Origin: Bolinopsis microptera
Taxonomy: Eukaryota > Ctenophora > Tentaculata > Lobata > Bolinopsidae
Reading direction: 5' to 3'
Length of the DNA stretch: 64,000 nt
Assembly: GCF_026151205.1 (NCBI RefSeq)
Contig: NC_087075.1
Location: 11,764,303 to 11,828,302, forward strand
Positions 24,501-36,500 of this stretch are shown here, in pieces (positions within the stretch are counted from its first letter, which is position 1; every line of letters begins with the position of its first letter). The position numbers and the translations under genes are program-made. Under the pieces are notes generated by a model. It was not told where the DNA came from. It ran no database searches and saw nothing but the letters and a program-made list of their open reading frames with translations.

Positions 24501-27500
24501 AATACTGATAGTTGGATAATATCCGGATGGAAGAGACAAGGACAAATGAAACAGAAAGTTAGGAATGTAGGCAAATTTTCGGCGTCAACGCCATATTCAG
24601 GCTAAAATTGGCACAAATGTTAGTATACAATTATAAATGGTTCTATACTAGTTAAAATGCTAAATTAAAATTACACAGACTGAATACAGGTTACATCAAA
24701 TGGTATTATATATTACATAAAATGTAATATATAATGTAATACCATTTGATGTAACCTGTATTCAGTGTGTGTAATTTAAATTTAGCATTTTAACTGATTG
24801 TTTGTTTGTTTGTTTATAGAACCTGTCCCCAATCTCGTATCGGAAAATGACTAAACTCAGGTCTGAGTGTGAATACGGGTGGTACCTGCAAGTGTGTTCA
24901 TTTAGAGTTCTGTAAAACTGTTGTTACAATTGTGCTAGAGTATTTTAAGTATATAATACGATCGATATCAGGTCTAAATCCCTACATGCTTCCAAAAATT
25001 TTAATCTCCAACTTTCTGCACAATGTACTGGAATGTTTTGAAAAAAAAGAAAGTGATATATAAATTAAATCAACGATTTAATGTTAGGAAGGTAAAATTA
25101 ATTCCCTGGTGTCTTAAGTCAGCTTTATAGTCGGAAAATCAAAGTATGTAAGGTCGATACCAAACCGATTATTGAGCGATGATAGCTGTATGGGATACAG
25201 AGTCCTCCTGATTCCTCAGTCTTTGAGTGTGGTTGTTGTTCTTGTTGAGTTCTGTCCATATTTCGTGCCACTCGTAGGAGTATGCAGTGTTCCTGTAACG
25301 TCACTGTAGACTGCAGCTCCTTTATCGTTGTTTTGAGTGTCCGATCCAAAACCAAATCCTGGAGTAACACGAGACGTGGAAGCCTGTGAGCGTGTTAAAT
25401 CCTGGTGTTACAGGAGACGTGGTAGCCTGTGAGCGTGTAGACCGCTCCTCTATCATTGTTAAGAGTGTCCGATCCGAAACAAAATCCTGGGTTACACGAG
25501 ACGTGGTACTGGTAGCCTGTGAGCGTGTATACCGCTCCGCTATGATACAATAGTTTTAAAAGTAATGCGATCGATTAAATCCACCAGGACGCCAGTCAGA
25601 TCCACTAAAATGAGCGTTGAATATTCAGTGTGGTTGTAAGATCCGTATACGAGCCACCAAATTGTTCAAAATTATCTGGTGTTCTAGGCTAATCCAAGAA
25701 CTCGTGCGGCCAGGAAATGTCTGAAACAAAAGGTTTGAAGTTAAGGAAGATTGCTTACCGCCATCTTTACGTTTTCTATCCTTCTAAGAGCCCCAGGAGA
25801 TTAGCATAGAGATGACTTGCGTTGCATTATTGAAAACGCCAACTTGGAGCTGTTGCTTTGACAAAAACTGGCTTTTCTAGATGGTGAAATTTGCAAGCCT
25901 TTGGTCTATTTGCAAGCTTTTGGTTTATTAACTCGACAGCCTGATGCCTGATGACGTTGAAACTAGGCTTAACCCCACTCATGTCAGTATGATCATTTTA
26001 CTGCCCAATTTAAGCTCTTAACTCCAATCAGAAACCGAGTTATTTTGATTTTAAGTGCTATAGTCGCAACACGCGACAGTGGAAAAATGGGTTTTGGCCT
26101 AATATAGTATTGTATTGTATCAGATACCATCGTGGAGTAGGTGGTCTCCTGCACCTTTTCCGCCTCGACATAAAAGAAAAAACCTAGACATGCAACCTGC
26201 AATCCGAAGGTGATTGCAGCCCTTACGGAAGACTATCGTCATGAATCGATATAATATGTACTTACTGAGTTTAATGTCACTTGGCCATGAGAAAAGCTGG
26301 GATTGACAGTAAAATTGTAGAGATAAATGTCCTACGACGTAGGTGTAAAGTATGAATTAGTCTGTCTAGTATGAATCGTGGTTCGAAGTAATATGGTGTA
26401 AAAATTGCATAATAACGAGGTTCGTAAAAGCATGAAAGCAATTATAGAAGAGGCGAACATCACGTGTTGTTGTCACGTTGAAGATAGAGTAGAATTAATA
26501 AGGGGTAATCACCGATTAGTACCGAAAGTGTCTCTAGGTTGTAGGCCAAGAAAATGTAATCGGGTAAAAATCGGAAAAAACGTAAATTATAATTACCAAA
26601 AGTGGTGCTTCGTAATGACTTAATTCTCCCCGATAGATAATTTAAAATGTGTTTAAAATAAGCTTTTTAACTAGTATAGAACCATTTATAATTGTATACT
26701 AACATTTGTACCTATTTTAGCCTGAAGATGGCGTTGACGCCGAAAATTTGCCTACATTCCTAACTTCCTGTTTCATTTGTCCTTGTCTCTTCCAACCGAA
26801 TATTATCCAATTATCAATAGTCTATGTGTCCAAAGTTAATGTTAAACATGAACTTTGGACATGTAGACTATCTATTTATAATGAAGTAGAAAATTGGAAA
26901 ATGTTTGAGTACCTCTTCACGCAAAAGCTCGTTATTTTTAGAAACTTCTTGTCTTTGTTTCTCAAATTTTGATACCCTGTGATATTGGCATCATAAATAT
27001 CAAAGTGTAATTATTTAAATGACAAAACAAAAACAGTTCAAATGATCATTTAAGGTTCTTCCTATCAATAATAAATGCCGTGACAAACCAACCTGTTCTT
27101 CAAGATCCAGACTTGAGAGTGCAGCTGCAGGTTTCTGAATAGTAGTCAGTTAATTACTTAATTATTTTTTACTTGAAGACGTTGATACTGGGTAAATTGA
27201 CAGGTTTTTAATAATTTGGCATCCTTCCAGCAACAGCTACTTAAAAAACAGTTAACCTGACACTTACTTGAGTTTTGACCCCTTCTGGGACCGTCTGTCG
27301 TCCTCTACCTCCTTCTTGTACTGGTGGAACTCGTCCTCCAAGTCAGCACATCTCATGTCCGTCTCATCTAGTCGTTCACTCTGGGGAGACAGTGAATTAA
27401 ACGTTGTAATTTCTAATTTCTGGGGACAGGGACGTTGAATTAAACATTGTAACATCTGGGTAGGGGTACATTTATAGTTGTATTAATTAAGTATCAGCTT

Positions 27501-30500
27501 AACACTAGGTAACCAGGCCCAGTATATGACCATGCGGGAAACAGGAGGGTATTGAAATGAGGACTGTCTTTTCCATAAAATCATGAAAGTAATTATTACT
27601 TCAGTATGTAATGGCTTAGTGGCGCAGTTCGTTAGTCGACCTGCCTTACTCGTGATATGCTGCTCAATCACGAGGTTGCGGGTTCGATCCCCGCCTGTGT
27701 CACTACTCACTAGCCATGGGGTGAGCGGCGTTGCCGTTCTGCTAAGGGTTCCGATTGACCTATGCAGCCCCCCGGTCTACTCAGCCGAATGCTCGAGAGG
27801 GTTAAATGAGGAGCTGTACATGATCAATACAGCGGAGCCACGGGCAAAGAAAGTTTGGTATAATACCTTAACCGTTGCTGGCCTTAGTTATCGATCCTTC
27901 GGTTTCCTGTAAGTGCTGGTGCCGGCCATGGTTGTCCGAAGTTAAAGAAAAAGGGTGGTTTTCATAGATGACCCTGCTGCCTTGCAGCTAAACAACATAA
28001 AGTAAAGTAAAGTAACGCTCCGAAAGAGCCAAGTTGGTTCCTTCCAGTTTTAATACTTTCAACACTACTATATAACAAATAATTTGAGAACTGAAGAAGA
28101 CGTTGTTACGTGGAATGATTATTTCAATTCAATAAAGTTTCTAGCCTAAAGTTTGCTGCTTCATTTTGTTCGCAAGTTAAGAGTCTAAAGAGAAATTCTC
28201 CAAGAGAAATAAAAAAAAAAAAAAAATTGGTTCCTGACGATATGAATAATTATTAAGCATTAGCCTGATTTGCGCTTATTTATGTCCTCATTTAGTGACT
28301 GTGATAGCGCTTAGTCCTGGTCCTCATTTAGTGACTGTGATAGCGCTTAGTCCTGGTCCTCACTTAGTGACTGTGATAGCGCTTAGTCCTGGTCCTCATT
28401 TAGTGAAGGCATTATATTTCACTAGCAGGAACCCGTATTACCCTAAAATGGTGTCAAGACTCAAGAGACTAAAATAATTATTACCTATTTAATTCGCGTT
28501 TTTGACATCACTTGTGGATCCAAATTTTGGGCTCTGAAAATCCTATTCCTTGGCCATTTTTTAATTTTTTCATGCTGATTTGGAGGCCATTAAAGCATTT
28601 GACCCAGTTGAAAGTCGCGTTAAAGTTGATGCGGTGGTGTCAGTATAATGGTACGGATCCATATTATATATCGTCTCGCTTTATATATACTAGCAGGAAC
28701 CCGTCAAACCTTTAAGACTGGTGTCAAGGCTCTTTGGTGGCCGAATCAGTTTCCTACCCTAAAGTCTCCCAGTAAAAATAATTATTGCCTATTTAATTCG
28801 CGTTTTTGACACCACTTGGGGGTCCAAATTTTGGGTACTAAAATTCTTATTCCTTGGCCGATTTTCGATTTTTTCATGCTGATTTGAAGGCCATTAAAGC
28901 ATTTGAATCAGTTTAAAAAGTTTCAGTTTTAAATCTTGTACGGTTTTTGCGGAAACCCGTGTTAAAGTTGATGCCGTGGTGTCAGTAAAATGGTGCGGAT
29001 AAATAAATATATATATATATATATCGTCTCGCTTTATATATAGTAAGATAGTAAGATAGTCACTTTTCAGTTTATATGCAAATATTTCATAGTCACATAG
29101 ACCAGCGCTGGCACACAGGCAGTAGATCATTCTCCACCTTAACCCAGTTACTCCGTTCTAACTTGTTGTGAATATAAGATTTCAGAACCCATCCTTCAGC
29201 GAGAAGTGTAAAAATACCAGCAGAGAATGGCAACTTCATACTTTCTCATTTTCCTGGTATCCACTGTTGCAGGTTGTTGTAACCACGAATCCATAGAAGG
29301 TGATACTTTGTTTTACTGATAAAATAATTCCATATCATTTTTAACGATCATATTATATGCCATAATTGTGAATAGTTATAAATAAAATCCGAGTTTTTTG
29401 TTAAGGGATGGATGGTAATCACCATTTTATTTTGTGAGATGCGATCAAGGAGAATCATTGATTTTTGTCTTCTTTCATTTCCCTTTAGACAGGTCTTGTT
29501 ACTTACAAAAGACAAAAATACAATTTCAATAAAATAAATTAAGAGATCCTAAAATCTCCTTTAAATAGCCTCAATCTGGACAAAATTCGCAGGATGTTTG
29601 TAAGAGAGCTGTATCCCATTATCAAACTATAATGAAATACCCCCAGGAGTAAAGAACTACAGGGACGATGGTAGATGTGGACCACAATACCCTCTGACCG
29701 GAGGTTGTGCGGCTCGGTGTGAGTCTTTCAACTGCTGCTCTTCGTGGGGCTGGTGTGGTAACTCAGCTGGCCACTGCTCATGTGACTCGTGCATAGACTA
29801 CAGGCGTGAGTTACTTTGTAGATTTGTTAATGGCCATTTGTTAATTTATAATAGCTGCTTAATTGCTAATTGTTAGTAAAACCTATTTCCAATTAAAGAT
29901 AAGCTCATTTAATGCGCTACAATATTATGACAAAAGGAATTGTTGGTTTATCAATTAGCCTGTATAGCAGCGACCAATCAAATAGATAAATTGCTGTCAG
30001 TTGTCAAACAAGAGTGAAGTGTAAGCTGAAACCCGAGATTCTAAGTCTAGATTAACTAGTAACAAAATCATAATTTCAGACATTTATTGTGAAGTTTTTA
30101 ATGTTACGGGAGCATGGGTTTCTACCACCGCCTCTACCACCAACTCTACCGCCTCTACCACCGCCTCTACTCCTGACCCTGAACTCCGCGACAAAATAAA
30201 GGAGAACTCAGTTGTTTTAGTGAAATGTAGAAATCCCAAACGTTACGCACTGATCGGTGAAAAGGAGGTCACGTGTCGGAGGGGAGGATGTTGGTCTCAT
30301 CAACCGGAATGTCGAAAATGTGGTGAGGATTTTATTCATTTTAACTAATTGATTATTAGAATAATTAAAGTAGTTATTTCATTTTTATGAGCATGAACTT
30401 AGCTCTAATGTAAATTAGTTTAATATGAACCTTCTTCTGAAAAGCAAACAACTAGGGTTCTGCTTTTCAGAAGAAATTCAAAATCGTATTCTTTAATTGA

Positions 30501-33500
30501 GAGTAAAAGCAACCAGTGGAAATATCTGTATTGTTGTTATGGAGACACACAGCTCGTAATCAAAGGTGACATGAATTGTTGTTGTTTTTGTATATAATTC
30601 TAATTGCTTTATTGACTTAACTAACACTGTGTTGCTGTCATAATTTGCAGACGCAAGCTAAAATCCGACAAATATTATTTTACTAATCATAAAACTCACA
30701 CAATTATGACTAAATTGATACTACCCTTGGTCCATGTAAAGATGTAATCCCTTTAAATTAAATTATTATTAAATCGCACTTTTGGTCTTCAAGTGCTTTA
30801 ATAACATAATCCCCTCAGTACTTAAAATGATACATCAATCTGAGTAAAGTACGAAGACGAAGTTCCAGACTACTACTAGATAATTACTTTTATTTGCCGA
30901 AAGTTCCTCATTTCCTCTTGCACCACATTTCAGAGGAACAGATGCTGCTTTTATGTTTTGTGGACCACAAATTTGGAACGAATTACCTTACTCAGTGAGA
31001 GCATTATCAATAGCTGCAAAATGTTTTTTTAAAACATTTTATTTCGACCTAGCTTTTGAAGTTTAGATGATACCCCTAATAATTGTGCATAGATTCTGAA
31101 CTGAGATAGAAGTGCATAATCTTGATGTTTACAAAGTCTCGCTTGAATGACTTAAATACATACATCTTCGTTGGGTACATTTTAATGTCGAACGTGTAAT
31201 GATAGAATTTATTTAATATTTATTTATTAGCACTAATGAATTAAAGGGGTATTTATAAGTGTGAACACTGAGGAAGTACTGTTAAATCTGTTTTATTATA
31301 TTATACAAACATTTGCAGAACAAGAATTTGGAATTTTATTATTTAATTTACACGGTTACATTACTTTTTAGGATAATCTATGTTAATATATTGTGTTATC
31401 TATGTTAATATATTGTGTAAAGTAACTGTAACACAAGCATTGTGTAACTGTAACACAATTATTAGTAACCCTACTCCCCCTCCTCTACTCACATATTTCT
31501 CTTTCTCCTGCTGGAGAGTCTGTATCTGCTGCATCATCTCCTCATACTCCTCCTCCTTATTCCGGACATCGTCCTCCATATCTCGTATTTTACATTTGTC
31601 TTTTATCTTGTCCTGTTTAAATAACAATATTACATTAAACAAACAATTAAATGTAAATAACAAACAAATAAATGTAAATAATAAACAATTAAATGTAAAT
31701 AATGAACAATTAAATGTAAATAATAAACAATTAAATGTAAATAATGAACTTTAAGAACAACTTCTCTTACTTAGCCTCTCTCACTGAAAGAATAAAGAAG
31801 TAAAAGATAAATATTAATGGACCTTGAACTGTTCTGAGATCTGCTCCTTTTGTGAAACAACCAGTTTCTCCAGGTTCTCTATCTTTACAGATGTCTGGTC
31901 CTCGTTTTGTTTCTCCAGTTCCGTCTCGTACCATTTTACCTCCTCGTTCAACGTCTTGATCCTCTGGTCAAATGGGAAATAGTAATTTGAAAAGAGAAAA
32001 TAAGGGAAATATAAGGAATACATAATTAGCACTAAAACTAATTTATAATTGTTCCCAGACTGTAACTTTTTTGGGAGCCATTCATCCTTATCCGCTCTTC
32101 AATCAGTTAAAACAGGTCTAAATTTGTGGTTTGCTATATTAAGATAAGATTTAAAGTACCGTGAAATTGCCGTATAAGGTAGTAACAAGAGCAGTTAGTT
32201 TCTCATCAATAAAGAGGAAAGTCTCCGGTTTTCGTGGGAATAAACCACCCGCGCAGTATTCCTTGACGATCTGATCCAGGGAGTCTTTAGCGTACTGGTA
32301 TTGGCTACTTTTCTGACTGTAAACAGTTTATCGGTTGAGTACGTCGGAGCTTGTCTATTCATAGAGGTCGGAATGGTGACATTTTTTATTTAATTTAATT
32401 TAATCTATAAAATTGAAAATACTCTTGGGTAATAAATAAATCATTCTGCAGTTCTCAAGAATAATATCTGATTTATCTGATAAATTTGATGACGGTACAA
32501 GCGTATAATTACGTTATATTTCGCAACCAGTGTTTACCTAAGTTCTTTATTTTCATTGTGCCCCTTTTCCAGCTGTCTTTCTAACGTTTGTCTGTGTTCA
32601 TCAGCCTCTTGTAACTCTCGTTCTAAAACCCTGGATAAATATTATAATTTATAAAGTTCAGCTTCATCACTGCGACTTGAACAACTCTAATACGTACAAC
32701 TTCAAAATTGTCATGAAAACTTAAGCATTTAACATAAATTTCAATCATGCGATTGCTGAAAGGGATATGACAGAGTGTAGAATGATCTAGAAGGATTCCG
32801 GCGACTATTAAATACCTAAAATTCCATAAATCAGGAAACTGCTGCAGTGATTCTGTGGGAATCAACCGAAACTAGTTGTTGAGTAGAAGCACTGCTCCAC
32901 AACTTTGTAATATTACACCTTTCAGTTCGGTTAATAGCCGATATAAGCTGAAGGTCTACACCTTTCCCGGGATTAAATGATCTTCTGTCGTGGCTGTGGA
33001 TTGTAGGTGCTATCTGTTCACTTCTTAACTTTTCAAATTTCTAAGCTTGCCCTTCCTCACAATGTTTTAACCGTATTTACAGTGTATTATTCTCCTGTCG
33101 TAATAAATATTCGGTGTGTTTTAAGCTTCTAATCTTCTTTGAGATTCAACACTGATTTTTGTTATTTTGGGTCGTATCTTACAAATTCCTTGAGATCTGA
33201 GTTACCACATCAATTACTTTAATAGCAGTAGGCACTGTATCTGAAACTCATTCCATATTTGACGTTACTCATTGGTACAACCATATCTCACTATAAATAT
33301 ATAAAGTACACTCTGTGCCGTTCTTGTGACACCATTTTGCGGGGAGTCCTATTAATACTGTCTTATAAATCCCGGAGTCTAAACAATTTTGTCTCCATGG
33401 AAACGAATACCACAACACGCACAGGAGGAGGGGGTGTCCGGAATGTCCATTGCTTAATACCAAACTGTAATACTTATAACGGCTCCAGACTTGGCAAATG

Positions 33501-36500
33501 CACCAAAATAGAACTAATGAATATGCGACTTTTCGACTTTTGATTTTCCGTTCGAGATAATCTTATTTAATGTAATATGATACACTCTTGCTCAATGATT
33601 TTTACCCCATTAAATTTGTTGATGCAAATGTTTCGTCTATAGAATCTTAGTAACGATGATTTGAGTTTCGTTTATTTAGAATAGTTTTTAGAGCTATTAA
33701 AATCTAATTTCTCTCCATAGGAACCACATACGTCCTACAATGGTTGTTACTGTTCAGAATCCTTTTGTTGAGTCCTCCTTTCTCGTCAACCAACCCTTCC
33801 CTGCAGTTAACGCACAGCCTTCAAACACTAGCTACATAGTAACTAACACCTTGACTAACACCTCAACTAACACCTCAAATAACACCCTGGAGATATCAGC
33901 TAACACCTTCCTCCAATACCTCCTCCCCCTGATAACCACTATAAACACCCCCCTCAGCCTCACCAACTTCCTCGTCTTCTTAAAACTAGGCTTCCTCAAC
34001 TCCCCCTCCAACATGATCTACTTTAACCTGGTTATAGTGGACTTGTTGAACTCTGTGGTGGGGATCATGGTGTCGGTTAACCTGTGGAGCAATGAGGACC
34101 ATCAGTCTGTGGCGTTTTGGGGTAATCTGGAGCACGAGGTAGCTAGCTACATCAGTCTCTTTACGTTTGATACTAACATAGTGTTGGTGTTTGGGTTGTG
34201 TTTGATTAGGGTGCTGTGGACTGAGATGTCTGCTTTGCATGTGCTGAGGAAACTTAAAACCGTGTCGTGGGTTATAATCGGTATGGCTTATCTCTATGGG
34301 TTGCTCTCTTGTTTTCTCTGGCACTTCAAATCTGATAAGAAAGGAACTGGGAACAAATTGCTGTTCCCAAACCGTACCGTAGAAGCATATGACATTGCTG
34401 ACTGCGCGATTATATTTGCAATTGTTTACATGTCAGTGTACACTCAAGCAAGGATCTGGCTTAACAAATCAAGGATAGACTCTCAAATCTTCCTATCTGC
34501 CAGTAGAGCCAGCTTCATAATAACCCTCAACGTGCTGTTCTCTTACTGTTTCTTCATTTCTATTGTTGCAACTAGAGCATACTACGTGGTATCCTGGAAC
34601 AATACATTTAGATGCCCAGGAGACAAAGGAGACGCAGGAGACACAGGAGACAATGGATACACAGGAGACAAAGGGGACACAAACTGGACTTTCACTGATC
34701 TTCTCCTCTGTGATGAGCTCTACCTGAGCGTGACATTCATGTGTTTCCAGTGCACGGTGAACAGTTTCATCCTGCTCTATCAGAAACAAACGATGAAGTA
34801 CTTGAGGAAGAGTGGTAGGAGGTGTGTGAGGAATGTGAGGAATGCGAGGAGGCTCTATCTGGAGTGGAGGGGAGGCGATTCTGATTACGAGTATTTGTAG
34901 GGTTGAGATACCTTAGGGCCAACAAATTTGAGTCACAATAAATTTGGTTACTATAATTTTGGTTACCATAATTTTGGGCACAAATTTCGCAAATTTTTAG
35001 TCTACAACAATTTAGTCGAATTTTTTGACTTTTCGAGACCATTTTCCATTTCATTTATTTGATTTTTCCATTATTAAGCTAGTTTTTTTTTTCAATTTCG
35101 CATATAAAGTCATACTTTTTAGTGAACTAAGTATAAACAACGGAACACATGCATCAGAAATTTCCCATGGGCCCACGTGCACACCGCGCGCCAAATGGTC
35201 ACGTGGACAAATTATCAACCTCGTGATCCTGTAACTTACACCATACGGGCGTATTTTGGTAAGGAGGCATATTCTCGATCTGGGAACATTCCAACGGCGA
35301 GCCAACATTTCATACATTAGTTTAAGTTACACATCAAAGCATACAATTTCTTATTACAAGAAGTAGGGACCTGTGTACAGTTAGCGATATTTAACTGTTT
35401 ATCATAAACATATGATAAAGAATGTAAGCTCAATAAAGTTTAATTCATATATGCTCTACTAAAAGTTTGGTCTACTTCAAAATTAGTCGCCGAAAAATTT
35501 AGTCACATAAAATTTGGTTTACAACAATTTTAGTCAAAAGTTTGACTAAATTTATGGTAGACTAAATTTGTCGTTCTTAAGGTAGTTCTTTAACTAATGT
35601 CTTTTACCTAACTTATGAGTGAAGAAGCATAATATGTAATGACTCTACCTGAATTTGTCACAAATACACAGACAAACAGACAAACAGACAAACAGACCTG
35701 ACTAAAAACAAACCTGACTTCGTCGCATTTCTGTCGGAGTCTGAACTCTAGATCTTCCTCGCTCTCCATGTCATGTGACGTTCTTCTACCTGATACGGAG
35801 ATGTTGCCATGACAACCTTATTATTAAACAAACATTAATCACTAACGTTGAAACGTTTACTTTGTGTGATAATGAAAATGTCGCTTCTTACTTGATACCA
35901 TTAATTATTGTTACGATATTTTCTAATTTCTAAAGTTGATTGAATAGAAGTATTGATTACAAAACAGATTTATAACCAGCTATTGTGTATACATAACTTT
36001 CATATTAATGCTTACCTTCTGTTATAAGCTGTTTGAAAAATGGAGGGTCTTGAATTTTCTTTTGTTCAAAAATAGCTCGTAAAAATTCCCTGTCTTCAAG
36101 CTTTACCTAACAAAGAATGTTAATGATAAAAGTTTATAAAATTAAATGAATAAATAAATTAACAGTACTGCTGGGACGTATTGATTTACAGTTAACACAA
36201 ACTCGATATTAGTATTCAATTTAAAAGTATAAGTAGCGGCGTCAAAAACGAATATTCGAATTAAATCAGCTTCAAACTTTAAAATGCAGGACTGAGGACA
36301 TCCATAAACAAAAACCCCAAATGCAATTGTCCTAAAGCACAACGCTGAAACTTGAAAGCAGGGGCAGGTTTACCCGTTTGAATATACGACCATTAGAGCA
36401 CATAGCCCAAGATGCAGGTATGAAAGCTATCCTCTAGGTTAGAGCCGTGTGATTGAGTTAACTGCAGTAACTTTAACTTACCTCCGCGTGCTACATCCCT

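Larger units (their letters stand above)
24503..26820. mobile_element. Non-autonomous DNA-transposon-like element, 2.3 kb, with about 155-bp terminal inverted repeats
   Basis: The left end (about 24503-24657) and right end (about 26665-26820) are inverted copies of each other. Both contain GTTGGATAAT/ATTATCCAA at the outside and GGCGTTGACGCCGAAAATTT inside. Matching stops abruptly outside the arms. The interior holds a large palindrome, an inverse copy of the 3.7-kb dispersed repeat and a tandem array, but no frame resembling a transposase (the longest is about 80 codons). I could not define a target-site duplication. The family is not recognised. Confidence 0.75.
24329..26912. other. Intron almost filled by a 2.3-kb inverted-repeat element
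   Basis: This intron separates exon 26976-26913 from the giant exon. About 2.3 of its 2.6 kb belong to one element with terminal inverted repeats (24503-26820). The rest is short AT-rich flank. Confidence 0.7.

Noticed and set aside
26405-26623. 72-codon Cys-rich frame inside the 2.3-kb element
   Set aside because: No signal peptide, no partner exons and no recognisable motif; it is probably a chance frame.
27611-27707. Functional tRNA gene
   Set aside because: The box A/B head continues into a SINE body and an AAAGT tail, and the cloverleaf arms pair poorly.
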